Source of the DNA: Proteus columbae | GTDB taxonomy: Bacteria > Pseudomonadota > Gammaproteobacteria > Enterobacterales > Enterobacteriaceae | NCBI RefSeq assembly: GCF_002777965.1 | Contig: NZ_NGVR01000020.1 | Location: 62,001 to 126,000 of the forward strand | Reading direction: 5' to 3' | DNA: 64,000 nucleotides | In this document: positions 30,592 through 40,902 of the stretch, in pieces | Numbering within the stretch: position 1 is the stretch's first letter | How the letters are laid out: each line of letters begins with the position of its first letter | Program-made: the position numbers and the translations under genes | Notes under the pieces: model-generated | What the model was told of the DNA's origin: nothing | Databases searched by the model: none | What the model saw: only the letters and a program-made list of their open reading frames with translations

Positions 30592-30696
30592 TTATTTTTC
30601 AGGAAAGAAGAAGGCGAGTTCAGAATCAATATTAAACCATTTCTTCAATCTGAAGAAACCTCTTAATATTATCAAAACATTAAATGATGAGAACAT
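30592..30696 (-). CDS. tnaC: Tryptophanase operon leader peptide TnaC
   Basis: A 34-codon regulatory peptide. With free tryptophan bound, the ribosome stalls at its stop codon, blocks Rho access to the spacer and allows transcription of tnaAB. The translated frame (MFSSFNVLIILRGF... to ...FFFPEK) has the key residues at the spacing known for TnaC: Trp20, Asp24 and Pro32 in WFNIDSELAFFFP. These correspond to Trp12, Asp16 and Pro24 of E. coli. It matches my memory of the P. vulgaris leader with few changes. The stop is TAA at 30592-30594, 114 nt before tnaA. Confidence 0.95.
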   Translation of the reverse strand: MFSSFNVLIILRGFFRLKKWFNIDSELAFFFPEK

Positions 30697-31522
30697 ACTT
30701 TAACCCTTATAGTCAGGAAATAGTACAATTTACACGTTAACTTATATAACAGTTAAACGTGTTTAGTAATATAACAATAGTATATTTTGGACAAAAATCA
30801 CACTATTTATAATAAATGATATATTAACGTGATCACTATCACTTACTTCAATCTTTAATGAACTATTTTTTATAACTTAAATTTTTATTGATACCACTAA
30901 GTGGTAATACATGTATTTATATTGCATTTTCACAAAATAAAAATTGTATTTAAATAACCATACTTTTTATCATGATTACTAATTTAACAATAAAAACCTA
31001 ATCTTTTTACTTCTTCAGCGCTCATTTTATTCATTAAAATGAAATAATAATTCATGAAATATTTATTCCATAATAAAACATTAATTAACTCATAAACAAC
31101 AAATGAAAAGCCAATTAGCATTCTTTTTTTTATATCCTCGGATCTCCTCTCATTATTTATCTTCTCTTTATAAAAAATGAAAAAATTTTAATTAACATAG
31201 CTGAATCGATGTTAATTTAAACGAAAAAAAATAACACAGAAGATTATAACCATGAAAATCAATACACTAGAAGCCATTTAAATGAATCATTTGTTTAAGT
31301 AATACTATTTGAGATATCAATTATTTTGGTTATGTCGATATTTAATATCAAAACAGATAAAAATTTATCTTTATTTCATCGATTTTTAATTTCTTTTCAT
31401 ATTGAGAGTAGCCGGTATTTATTATTCTAAAATTAACGATAATATAAAAACATTAATTATTATCTTTCTATATTTAAGCAATATTATTTATATTTGAATT
31501 AATACCTTTATATTGAGGTAAA
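30697..31522. promoter_or_regulatory. Divergent tna-hpm regulatory region
   Basis: About 826 bp of very AT-rich DNA between the divergent tnaC and hpmB starts. It holds a likely CRP site for tna (listed separately). It also holds three palindromes: TACCACT-a-AGTGGTA (30892-30906), GATATT-t-AATATC (31337-31349) and AGATAAA-aa-TTTATCT (31355-31370). The last two lie within 190 bp of hpmB. In P. mirabilis hpmBA responds to Lrp; AT-rich DNA of this kind also suits H-NS. No convincing protein gene is seen; two tiny frames at 31252-31302 are probably chance. Confidence 0.55.
30828..30843 (-). promoter_or_regulatory. Candidate CRP site of the tna promoter
   Basis: CGTGA-tcacta-TCACT fits the CRP consensus TGTGA-N6-TCACA at 8 of 10 positions. 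Candidate -10 hexamers for tnaC (minus strand TATACT at 30779-30784 or TATATT at 30768-30773) place it about 63-75 bp upstream of the start of transcription, close to the -61.5 position used in E. coli tna. Confidence 0.6.
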
Positions 31523-33208
31523 ATGAGAAAAAAAGTTATTTTATTAACACTATTAAGTGGTTTTTCAACCAGTGGATTAACAGCAAATGACGCCGGTTAT
31601 TTAGGCTCGATGGGAGAATCGCGGCGCGCATTACAAGATAGCCAACGTGAAATAAATCAACTTATTGAACAAAATCGCTATCAACAACTTCAAGAAAATG
31701 TATTAAAGGTTTCACCTACCCCCACACTTATTACTGAATCAGAACATTGTTTACCTATTAATGGGGTTTATGTTCAAGGAATTACTCTACTTAATGAAAA
31801 AGATCTTGATTCCTTAACACCATTGCCAGAGCAATGTATAAAAAGTGCTGACGTTAACCGTTTAGTTAAAGAGTTAACTCAACGCTATCTTCAACATGGT
31901 TATATCACTGCCAGAGTCCAGTTTTTACGTCCAAACCAAGAGCAACAACTTGGATTGTATGTTATTGAAGGTTTTATTGAAAAAATAGAAGGTAGCGATC
32001 GAGGCGTTAATACCACATTACTTTTCCCTCATCTTGAAGGAGAGCCGCTTAAACTTTCAAAATTGGATCAAGGGCTGGATCAAGCAAACCGCTTACAATC
32101 GAATAAAGTTAAACTAGATATATTGCCTGGTACGCAATTAGGTGGCTCTATTATTCAGCTCACCAATCAGCGACAAGCACCGTGGCACCTAAATATTTCA
32201 AGTGATAATTATGGGCAAAAAAACTCAGGGCGCTGGTTAGTTCGAACGAATGCAAGCTTAGACAGCCCATTAGGGCTATCTGATTTTGTTAGCTTAAATG
32301 CCAGCATTACCACTGATAATCCTAATACCCGTTTTAATCGTGCTTATACCCTACTCTATTCTTTACCTTATGGTGCATTGACGTTCAGTACTTTTGGTAG
32401 CTATTCCGAGTATGAATTTCATCAAGCATTACAAACACGTACCGTACGCTTATCCGGTGATACCACACAAGTTGGTTTAAGGGGCGATTACGCTTTTTAT
32501 CGTAGTCAAAAACAGATTGATACCTTAAATATGCAGGTAACACATAAACGGATACGTAACTATTTCAGCCAAATCCGCCTTGATCTAAGTAGCCCTGCAC
32601 TTACAACGGTAGAGCTAGGGATCAACCATTTACACATTATTCCAAGTGGTGTCATCAGCGTTAATTTAAGTGCTGAGAAAGCTATTGGTTGGTTTGGCGC
32701 AGACGAATCACCTCGTGTTGCTAATGGCAATGGTAATGACTATCGCTTTACAAAAGTTAAGCTTTTTGCCAATTGGCAACATCGTTTTGCTATATCGAAT
32801 TCTACATTTTTATTCAATAGCGCCTTCTTTGGTCAATATAGCCCCGACACCTTACCTGGTGTGGAATGGCTTAGTTTAACGGATAAAAACGCAATCCGTG
32901 GCTTTGATCAAAGCACACTTTCTGGCGATAACGGCGGCTATTTGCGCAATACGCTTTCTTATCCTTATCGGATAAACACATTTTCAATCACCCCTCGAAT
33001 TGGTCTTGATGCTGGCCGTGTTCAACAACATGGTAACTATGAAGGATGGCGTAGTGGCTATGGGCTAAGTTCGGGCTTAAACCTCCAATATCAAAAAGTA
33101 CAATTCGATATTGACGTTGCCAAGGGGCATTTGCTTTACAACCAAACGAATTCCAATAAAACCAAAGACCCTACTCAAGTGTTAGTTAGATTTTCATATT
33201 TATTTTGA
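31523..33208 (+). CDS. hpmB: Haemolysin transporter HpmB (TpsB outer-membrane protein)
   Basis: Two-partner secretion transporter that exports and activates the haemolysin HpmA. It has 561 residues, the length of P. mirabilis HpmB. Seen: a signal peptide (about 1-21, ending GLTA), POTRA domains (about 75-210; GVYVQGITLLNEKDL and HGYITARVQFLRP), then a C-terminal 16-stranded beta barrel with the family's RGF motif (459-461, in AIRGFDQSTLSGDNGGYLRN) and a terminal aromatic FSYLF typical for outer-membrane insertion. A GAGG ribosome site precedes the ATG. hpmA starts 33 bp downstream, in the same operon. Confidence 0.96.
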   Translation: MRKKVILLTLLSGFSTSGLTANDAGYLGSMGESRRALQDSQREINQLIEQNRYQQLQENVLKVSPTPTLITESEHCLPINGVYVQGITLLNEKDLDSLTPLPEQCIKSADVNRLVKELTQRYLQHGYITARVQFLRPNQEQQLGLYVIEGFIEKIEGSDRGVNTTLLFPHLEGEPLKLSKLDQGLDQANRLQSNKVKLDILPGTQLGGSIIQLTNQRQAPWHLNISSDNYGQKNSGRWLVRTNASLDSPLGLSDFVSLNASITTDNPNTRFNRAYTLLYSLPYGALTFSTFGSYSEYEFHQALQTRTVRLSGDTTQVGLRGDYAFYRSQKQIDTLNMQVTHKRIRNYFSQIRLDLSSPALTTVELGINHLHIIPSGVISVNLSAEKAIGWFGADESPRVANGNGNDYRFTKVKLFANWQHRFAISNSTFLFNSAFFGQYSPDTLPGVEWLSLTDKNAIRGFDQSTLSGDNGGYLRNTLSYPYRINTFSITPRIGLDAGRVQQHGNYEGWRSGYGLSSGLNLQYQKVQFDIDVAKGHLLYNQTNSNKTKDPTQVLVRFSYLF

Positions 33209-33241
33209 TTCACACTCATAGCAATAAACGGAGAAAACTCT

Positions 33242-36200
33242 ATGAAATCAAAAAACTTCAAGCTCTCTCCTTCGGGTAGGCTTGCTGCATCTTTAGCGAT
33301 TATTTTCGTATCACTAAATGCATATGCTGGCGGTATTGTTCCTGATGCGGGCAATCAAGGACCGAATGTTTCATCAGTTAATGGTGGCACTCAAGTCATT
33401 AATATCGTTACACCAAATAACGAAGGTATCTCTCATAACCAATATCAAGATTTTAATGTAGGTAAACCGGGAGCTGTTTTTAACAACTCTTTAGAGGCAG
33501 GACAATCACAGCTTGCTGGACAGCTAAATGCCAACAGTAACTTAAATGGACAAGCAGCATCTTTAATTTTAAATGAAGTTGTTAGTCGTAACCCTTCATT
33601 CTTATTAGGTCAGCAAGAAGTTTTTGGTATAGCTGCGGAATATGTACTTTCTAACCCAAATGGTATTACCTGTGATGGATGCGGTTTTATCAATACAAGA
33701 CGCTCTTCTTTGGTTGTAGGTAATCCACTGTTTGAAAATGGTGAGTTAAAGGGTTATAGCACGCTTAATAATACGAATTTACTTTCTATTGGTAAAAACG
33801 GATTACATGCCCCCGGTCTTTTAGATTTAATTGCACCTCGTATTGATAGCCGAGGTAAAATAACAGCAGCAGAAATTTCTGCATTAACGGGGCAAAATAC
33901 GTTCTCTCAACGATTTGATATTCTTTCATCACAAAAACCTGCTTCTGCCTTAGATAGTTATTTCTTTGGAAGTATGCAATCTGGTCGTATCCGCATCATT
34001 AATACCGCAGAAGGGAGTGGTGTAAAATTAACAGGTAAATTTGTTGCTGATAACGAATTAAGTGTTAGAGCAGACAATATTCAAACAGACAGCCAAGTTC
34101 GTTATGACAGTTACGACAAAGATGGTAGTGAAAATTATCAAAATTACCGTGGCGGTATTGCAGTTAATAACAGTGGTTCAAGCCAAACTCTGACAAAAAC
34201 AGAGTTAAAAGGCAAAAACATCACTTTAGTCGCTGATAATAAAAACCAAATCAAAGCCTCTGATTTAATGGGTGATGATATTTTATTACAAGGTGCTCAT
34301 TTAACTGTTGATGGCAAACAGTTACAGCAAAAAGACACAGATACTGACAACCGTTGGTTCTATTCTTGGCAATATGATGTCACTAAAGAAAAAGAGCTAG
34401 TACAACAAGTTGGTAGCCATATTGATGCCAAAAATAGTGCAACATTAACGGCAACTAAAGGTGATGTAACACTTGAAGGTGCCAAAGTTAATGCCGGTAA
34501 TACACTGGCAATTAATGCCAATAAAGATATCAATATCAACGGATTAGTTGAGAAAGAAAATCGCAGTGAAAATGGCTATAAACGCAACCATACTTCTCGT
34601 TTAGAGACAGGTAGCTGGAGCAATAGTCATCAGACAGAAACCTTAAAAGCGAGTGAACTGACCGCAGGTAAAACGCTGGGCTTAAATGCTGAAGGCTCTG
34701 TTACCGCTCAAGGTGCAAAATTACATTCTAATGAGAATGTTGTCGTTAACGCTAAAGAGAACATCAATCTTAATGTTCAAAATACCAACAATGATAAAAC
34801 AGTAACCGACAATCATGTTGTTTGGGGTGGTATCGGCGGTGGTAATAATAAGAATAATAACAACAAACAAGAAGTCAGCCATTCAACACAATTAACGGCT
34901 GACGGACAACTGTTACTTGCAGCAGATAACAGTGTCAAAGTCACTGGTAGTCAAGTAAAAGGCAATCAAGGCGCCTTTGTTAAAACGACTCAAGGTGATG
35001 TTGTTATTGATAATGCGATTAGCGAAACCATCACTAAAACAGATGAACGTACAGGTACTGCATTTAACATCACTAAAAACTCCCATAAGAATGAAACTAA
35101 CCAACAGCATTCAACTGGTAGTGAATTAGTTTCTGATGCAGAGTTAACTGTGGTCAGTGGCAAAGATGTTAATGTAATTGGTAGCTTAATTAAAAGTGCC
35201 GATGAGTTAGGTATTGAGTCTTTAGGTGACATCAACGTTAAATCTGCACAGCAAATCACGAAAATCAATGATGAAAAAACATCATTAGAGATCACAGGTC
35301 ATGCTAAAGAAGTTGAAGACAAGCAATATAGCGCAGGTTTTCATATCACTCATACATCCAATAAAAACAATAGTACTGAAACTGAACAAGTAGGATCTAC
35401 TATTAGTGGTGGCAGTGTTAAAGTTCAAGCGGATAAAGATGTCACTTTTGCCGGTTCTGATTTAAAAACAACCGCAGGTAATGCTACTGTTTCTGGTGAC
35501 AATGTTGCTTTTATTTCAACAGAAAACAAAAAAGAAACAGACAGTACAGATAGAACCATTTCAGGTGGTTTTAGCTACACTGGTGGTGTTGATAAAATCG
35601 GTAGTAAAGCTGACTTCCAATATGACAAACAGCATACAACAACTGAGATCACCAAAAATAAAGGTAGCGAAACTCAAGTTGCAGGTGATTTAACCATTAC
35701 TGCAAACAATGATGTGACGCATCAAGGTGCATCACACAAAGTTGACGGTGCGTATAAAGAATCAGGTGAAAATATCAATCACCTTGCTGCAAATGACAGT
35801 GCGACATCTAAAACAGATACCTTAAATATTGGTGTCGATGTAGGTGTCAATCTTGATTACAGTGGTATTACTCAGCCAATTAAGAAAGCCGTTGAAGATG
35901 GTGTTGATGCTGCCAGCCCTGACAGTAATAAAGGTATTGATAAAAAAGTCACCTTTAAAGATGCTATTAGTAATCTTGCTAACTTAAGTAACTTAGAAGC
36001 ACCTAATGTAGGTGTTGAAGTTGGTATTAAAGGTGGCGGTAGCCAGAAATCACAAAGCGATAGCCAAGCGGTTTCAACGTCAATTACTGCGGGTAAAGTC
36101 AATTCTGATAGTAATAACAACTTACGTGACCAAGGTACTCATTACCAATCAACACAAGGTGATGTATCACTAACCGCAAATACTCACACCAGTGAAGCGG

Positions 36201-37975
36201 CGCAAAACAAACATCAAGAGTCCTTCCATGAAACAACGGGTGGCGGTCAAGTTGGCGTCAGCACAAAAACTGGTAACGACATTACTGTAGCGATTAAAGG
36301 TGAAGGTAAAACCACTGACACAAGCCTAACCACAACGAAAGCTGATGGTAGCCAGTTTAACTCAGCCGGCAATATCAATATTAATGTACGTGAAGATGCA
36401 CATTATGAAGGCGCTAAGTTTGACGCTCAAGATGGCAAAACTGTTATTAATGCTGGCGGTGATTTAACGCTTGCACAAACAACAGATACTCATTCTGAAA
36501 GTCAACATAACGTGAATGGTAGTGCAAATCTGAAAGTAGGTACAACACCAGACAGTAAAGATTACGGTGGCGGCTTTAACGCAGGTGGTGCTAATCATCA
36601 AAAAGATCAGACAACAGCAAAAGCAGGTTCAGTAAATGGCTCTCAGGGTATTGAGTTAAATTCAGGTCATAATCTGACTTTACAAGGTACTCATTTAACC
36701 AGCGAAAATGATGTTGCTCTGACGGCAACTAATAAAGTTGATTTCCAAGCAGCAGAATCTCAACGTACTGAAACAGGTAAGAACTTATCTGGTGGATTAC
36801 AAGCGGGCTTCGGTCAAAAAACAGGAGAAAAATCATCTTCTGTCAATGGCTTAGGTGGCGCTGAATTTGCTATTGGTAAACAAGATGAGAAAACAGTCTC
36901 TCGTGAAGGTGGATCAATTGCTAACCAAGGTAATTTAACTGTTAACGGTAGCTCTGTTAATCTTCAAGGTACTAAAGTTAATAGCAAAGATACGCAATTA
37001 ACTTCTCAATCTGGTGATACCACGCTGACATCAGCACAATCTACTGATTACAAAAATAATTGGGGTACGGATATCTCTTTAAATGGCAAACAAACTAATA
37101 CGACGCCAAAAGAAGTGACTGAAGAAAACCCAGCAACCTCTATCCACGATATTGGTGGCAAAGTTTTAGTAAACGTTGAAGATCAACAAAAATCCACACA
37201 CCAAAATGCTTCAGTGGAAACAGGCACATTAACTGTAAATAGCGACAAAAACCTCGCTCTTTCTGGCGCAAATGTTTCTGCGGATAATGTAACGGGTAAT
37301 GTGGGCGGTGACTTTACAGTGACGAGTCAAAAAGACAGCGATCGTCACGTTAATGTTGATGTAAATGTTGGTTACAACCACAACAATGATCCTAAATCTA
37401 GCCAAGTTGATAAAACAGCTAAAGCAGGTGGATCATTATTAGAAGACACTATCAAAGAAACTATTGATTCAGGTATTAAATCTGCAACTGATGTTATCTC
37501 TGATAAATACAATTCACTCTCTTCAACTATCGCAGATAAAACAGGTATCAGTGGCGAAACAAAAGCCAAAATTGATAAAGGCGTTGGTACAGTAGGTAAT
37601 GGTATCAAAAATATCGTAACAGGTGCTGAAGGCCATACGGCGAATGCGGATATCAAAGTTTCTCATATTGATAATGATGCAGTTACTCAAACCACAACCT
37701 TAACAAGCAAAAATGACATTTCATTAAATGTAAGTGGTACAACTAAACTTACAGGTGCTGAAATTAAAAGCGAGCAAGGTCAAGTTGATTTAGGCGGTAG
37801 CAACGTTCAATTAAACAATATTGAAGGTCATCATTATGATGCTGGGGTCGATCTTGACTTGAAATCGTCTGCATTTGATTTAACCAAGAAGCTGACCAAT
37901 GGTGATTTCTCTTTTAAATCACCCGTAAACGTCAATGATACGGTGAATACAAAGTCATCTATTTCTGAAAAGTAA
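33242..37975 (+). CDS. hpmA: Haemolysin HpmA (TpsA exoprotein)
   Basis: Pore-forming, calcium-independent haemolysin secreted by HpmB. It has 1577 residues, exactly the P. mirabilis HpmA length. Seen: a signal peptide with cleavage after residue 29 (LNAYA-GG), the TPS secretion domain (about 30-265) with NQYQDFNV, NPNG (138-141) and the Cys144/Cys147 pair in TCDGCGF, then a long beta-helical body rich in Asn, Thr, Gly and Lys repeats. It ends SISEK without a toxin/immunity cassette, so it is a haemolysin of the ShlA type and not a contact-dependent inhibition (CdiA) protein. No immunity gene follows; the terminator comes about 50 bp later. Confidence 0.96.
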   Translation: MKSKNFKLSPSGRLAASLAIIFVSLNAYAGGIVPDAGNQGPNVSSVNGGTQVINIVTPNNEGISHNQYQDFNVGKPGAVFNNSLEAGQSQLAGQLNANSNLNGQAASLILNEVVSRNPSFLLGQQEVFGIAAEYVLSNPNGITCDGCGFINTRRSSLVVGNPLFENGELKGYSTLNNTNLLSIGKNGLHAPGLLDLIAPRIDSRGKITAAEISALTGQNTFSQRFDILSSQKPASALDSYFFGSMQSGRIRIINTAEGSGVKLTGKFVADNELSVRADNIQTDSQVRYDSYDKDGSENYQNYRGGIAVNNSGSSQTLTKTELKGKNITLVADNKNQIKASDLMGDDILLQGAHLTVDGKQLQQKDTDTDNRWFYSWQYDVTKEKELVQQVGSHIDAKNSATLTATKGDVTLEGAKVNAGNTLAINANKDININGLVEKENRSENGYKRNHTSRLETGSWSNSHQTETLKASELTAGKTLGLNAEGSVTAQGAKLHSNENVVVNAKENINLNVQNTNNDKTVTDNHVVWGGIGGGNNKNNNNKQEVSHSTQLTADGQLLLAADNSVKVTGSQVKGNQGAFVKTTQGDVVIDNAISETITKTDERTGTAFNITKNSHKNETNQQHSTGSELVSDAELTVVSGKDVNVIGSLIKSADELGIESLGDINVKSAQQITKINDEKTSLEITGHAKEVEDKQYSAGFHITHTSNKNNSTETEQVGSTISGGSVKVQADKDVTFAGSDLKTTAGNATVSGDNVAFISTENKKETDSTDRTISGGFSYTGGVDKIGSKADFQYDKQHTTTEITKNKGSETQVAGDLTITANNDVTHQGASHKVDGAYKESGENINHLAANDSATSKTDTLNIGVDVGVNLDYSGITQPIKKAVEDGVDAASPDSNKGIDKKVTFKDAISNLANLSNLEAPNVGVEVGIKGGGSQKSQSDSQAVSTSITAGKVNSDSNNNLRDQGTHYQSTQGDVSLTANTHTSEAAQNKHQESFHETTGGGQVGVSTKTGNDITVAIKGEGKTTDTSLTTTKADGSQFNSAGNININVREDAHYEGAKFDAQDGKTVINAGGDLTLAQTTDTHSESQHNVNGSANLKVGTTPDSKDYGGGFNAGGANHQKDQTTAKAGSVNGSQGIELNSGHNLTLQGTHLTSENDVALTATNKVDFQAAESQRTETGKNLSGGLQAGFGQKTGEKSSSVNGLGGAEFAIGKQDEKTVSREGGSIANQGNLTVNGSSVNLQGTKVNSKDTQLTSQSGDTTLTSAQSTDYKNNWGTDISLNGKQTNTTPKEVTEENPATSIHDIGGKVLVNVEDQQKSTHQNASVETGTLTVNSDKNLALSGANVSADNVTGNVGGDFTVTSQKDSDRHVNVDVNVGYNHNNDPKSSQVDKTAKAGGSLLEDTIKETIDSGIKSATDVISDKYNSLSSTIADKTGISGETKAKIDKGVGTVGNGIKNIVTGAEGHTANADIKVSHIDNDAVTQTTTLTSKNDISLNVSGTTKLTGAEIKSEQGQVDLGGSNVQLNNIEGHHYDAGVDLDLKSSAFDLTKKLTNGDFSFKSPVNVNDTVNTKSSISEK

Positions 37976-38026
37976 TCGATTTAATTATCGATAATTTTAT
38001 CCGTAAATAAATTAATCCCGTAAACG

Positions 38027-38053
38027 AATAATGGCTCTTAAAGAGCCATTATT
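38027..38053 (+). terminator. Terminator after hpmA
   Basis: A 12-bp stem AATAATGGCTCT/AGAGCCATTATT followed by a T-run on the plus strand, between hpmA and the convergent secA. Confidence 0.9.
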
Positions 38054-38094
38054 TTTTACCTTATTGATAATAAATTATCATAAAACAGTCATCA

Positions 38095-40803
38095 TTAACC
38101 TAACTGACCATGACAATGTTTGTATTTTTTACCCGAACCACAAGGACAAGGTTCATTACGACCTACTTTTTTACCTGCAGCAACTTGACCATCGACTGCT
38201 GACATTTGAGACTCTTTTGTCACTTCATGGCTTAATTGTTGTTGTTTAGCTAAACGCTCGGCTTCTTCACGACGACGACGTTCTAACTCTTCAACTTCTT
38301 CAGGTAAACGAACTTGTACTTTGCTTAGTGTGCTAATCACTTCATATTTCAGTGATTCCAACATGTTAGCAAACATAGCGAACGATTCACGTTTATACTC
38401 TTGTTTTGGATCTTTTTGTGCATAACCACGTAAGTGGATACCTTGACGTAAATAATCCATTGCTGCCAAGTGCTCTTTCCACAGTGAATCCAACGTTTGT
38501 AACATCACGCCTTTTTCAAAGTTACGCATCATTTCAGCACTAACGATCTCTTCTTTCGCTTTATAAACTTCAATAGATTTTTCTAAAATACGTTCACGTA
38601 ATGTTTCTTCGTGTAATTCTGGCTCTTTATCTAACCACTCTTTGATTGGTAAATTCAAATCAAAGTCTTTTTGTAGGCATGCCGTTAAGCCTTCAATATC
38701 CCACATCTCTTCTAGTGATTGAGGTGGAATATAGTTATCAATCATTGAAGTGAAGACGTCTTGGCGAATACTATCGATAGTTTCACTTACGTCTGCCACA
38801 TCCAGTAATTCATTACGCTGAGTATAGATTGCACGACGCTGATCATTTGCCACATCATCATATTCAAGCAGTTGCTTACGAATATCAAAGTTGCGGTTTT
38901 CTACTTTACGCTGTGCGTTTGCAATGGCTTTGGTTACCCAAGGGTGCTCAATCGCTTCGGTTTCATTCATACCTAATTTACGCATCATGCCAGACACTTT
39001 GTCTGAAGCGAAAATACGCATTAAGGAGTCTTCCATAGACAAATAGAAACGAGAAGAACCTTCATCCCCTTGACGACCCGCACGACCACGTAACTGGTTA
39101 TCAATACGACGAGACTCATGACGCTCAGTACCAATGATATGTAAACCACCGGATGCTAACACTGCATCATGGCGCTCTTTCCATTTAGCTTTGATTTCTT
39201 CAATTTGCTCTTCAGTTGGCTCTTCAAGTTTAGCCACTTCAGTTTGCCAGCTCCCCCCTAACACGATATCGGTACCACGACCTGCCATGTTAGTTGCGAT
39301 AGTTACCGCTGAAGGTAAACCTGCGTTAGCAATAATGTCCGCTTCCATTGCGTGGAATTTCGCATTCAGCACGTTATGGTGAACATTCGCTTTAGTCAGC
39401 GCTTTAGAAATCTCTTCTGATTTTTCAATTGAAATAGTACCGACAAGAACAGGCTGACCATTTTGAGTACGTTCACGAATATCTTCAATAATGGCGGCAA
39501 ATTTACCTTGCTCATTCATATAGACTAAGTCAGGCAGATCTTTACGTACCATTGGGCGGTTAGTTGGGATAACAATTGTTTCTAAGCGATAGATAGAGTT
39601 AAATTCAAACGCTTCTGTATCCGCAGTACCCGTCATCCCAGCTAATTTTTCGTATAAACGGAAATAGTTTTGGAATGTGATTGACGCTAATGTCTGGTTC
39701 TCATTTTGGATCTTCACACCTTCTTTTGCTTCAACAGCTTGGTGTAAACCATCAGACCAACGACGACCTTGCATTGTACGACCAGTATGTTCGTCAACAA
39801 TGATAACTTCGCCATCTTTAACAATATAGTCAACGTCTTTGGTAAACAGTGCGTGAGCACGTAATGCTGCTGTCACATGGTGCATTAACATAATATTAGC
39901 TGGTGAGTATAAAGACTCCCCTTCTTTCATCATGCCTGCATCTGCTAATAACCCTTCTATTTTAACCAGACCGCGTTCTGTAATGTTCACTTGACGTGTT
40001 TTTTCATCAACAGAGTAATCACCTTCACCTTGGAAAGTATCTGAGTCTTCTTTTTCTTGAGAAATCAAGTGAGGGATCACTTTATTCATTTGGATATAAA
40101 GCTCAGAGCTGTCTTCTGCGGGACCTGAAATGATCAGTGGCGTACGCGCTTCATCAATTAAGATTGAGTCAACCTCATCCACTAATGCATAGTGTAATTT
40201 ACGTTGAACACGCTCTTGAGGGCTAAATGCCATGTTGTCACGTAGGTAGTCGAAACCGAATTCATTGTTCGTACCATAAGTGATATCAGCATTATAAGCT
40301 TCGCGTTTTACTGGTGGTGCCATATTTGGCAAGTTGATACCAACGCTTAAACCTAAGAATTCAAACAGAGGACGGTTATTTTCGGCATCACGTTGTGCAA
40401 GGTAGTCATTGACAGTAACAACATGAACCCCTTTACCTGATAGCGCATTTAAGTATGCAGGTAATGTTGCTGTTAATGTTTTACCTTCACCTGTACGCAT
40501 TTCTGCAATACAACGCTCATTTAGCACCATACCACCAATTAACTGTACATCGAAGTGGCGCATACCAAAGACACGCTTACTTGCTTCACGAACAGTGGCA
40601 AATGCTTCAGGTAAAATATCTTCTTCTTTTTCACCGTTTTTTAAACGTTCACGAAATTCGTTTGTTTTTGCTTTTAGCTCATCATCGGTCAGCTTTTCAA
40701 AAGCGGGTTCTAGTTTATTAATTTCAACAACAACTTTGCGCATACGACGGATTGAGCGATCATTACGACTACCAAAAATTTTGGTTACAATTTTACCTAA
40801 CAT
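38095..40803 (-). CDS. secA: Protein translocase ATPase SecA
   Basis: Motor of the Sec translocon that pushes preproteins through SecYEG. It has 902 residues (E. coli 901). Seen: Walker A MRTGEGKT (102-109), the [12 protein letters not shown] Walker B stretch, the second nucleotide domain ([17 protein letters not shown]) and the C-terminal zinc motif [12 protein letters not shown], which binds SecB. It is preceded by secM at 99 bp. Its translation should be raised when SecM stalls and opens the secA ribosome site. Confidence 0.98.
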   Translation of the reverse strand: MLGKIVTKIFGSRNDRSIRRMRKVVVEINKLEPAFEKLTDDELKAKTNEFRERLKNGEKEEDILPEAFATVREASKRVFGMRHFDVQLIGGMVLNERCIAEMRTGEGKTLTATLPAYLNALSGKGVHVVTVNDYLAQRDAENNRPLFEFLGLSVGINLPNMAPPVKREAYNADITYGTNNEFGFDYLRDNMAFSPQERVQRKLHYALVDEVDSILIDEARTPLIISGPAEDSSELYIQMNKVIPHLISQEKEDSDTFQGEGDYSVDEKTRQVNITERGLVKIEGLLADAGMMKEGESLYSPANIMLMHHVTAALRAHALFTKDVDYIVKDGEVIIVDEHTGRTMQGRRWSDGLHQAVEAKEGVKIQNENQTLASITFQNYFRLYEKLAGMTGTADTEAFEFNSIYRLETIVIPTNRPMVRKDLPDLVYMNEQGKFAAIIEDIRERTQNGQPVLVGTISIEKSEEISKALTKANVHHNVLNAKFHAMEADIIANAGLPSAVTIATNMAGRGTDIVLGGSWQTEVAKLEEPTEEQIEEIKAKWKERHDAVLASGGLHIIGTERHESRRIDNQLRGRAGRQGDEGSSRFYLSMEDSLMRIFASDKVSGMMRKLGMNETEAIEHPWVTKAIANAQRKVENRNFDIRKQLLEYDDVANDQRRAIYTQRNELLDVADVSETIDSIRQDVFTSMIDNYIPPQSLEEMWDIEGLTACLQKDFDLNLPIKEWLDKEPELHEETLRERILEKSIEVYKAKEEIVSAEMMRNFEKGVMLQTLDSLWKEHLAAMDYLRQGIHLRGYAQKDPKQEYKRESFAMFANMLESLKYEVISTLSKVQVRLPEEVEELERRRREEAERLAKQQQLSHEVTKESQMSAVDGQVAAGKKVGRNEPCPCGSGKKYKHCHGQLG

Positions 40804-40902
40804 AAATCTTTATTCTCATTTATGGCGTGAAACGCCGAAAAAAGCCTCTGTATCTATCAATAAACAGAGATAATCATAATCTGATTAGATTAAGTGACTC
40901 AA

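Noticed and set aside
31252-31302. Two tiny frames (9 and 6 codons) upstream of hpmB, considered as leader peptides
   Set aside because: Too short, with weak ribosome sites and no regulatory residue pattern; frames of this kind are expected by chance in AT-rich DNA.
33242-37975. HpmA considered as a contact-dependent inhibition (CdiA-type) toxin
   Set aside because: The length equals haemolysin HpmA, the C-terminus lacks a variable toxin domain after a VENN-type motif, and no immunity gene follows.
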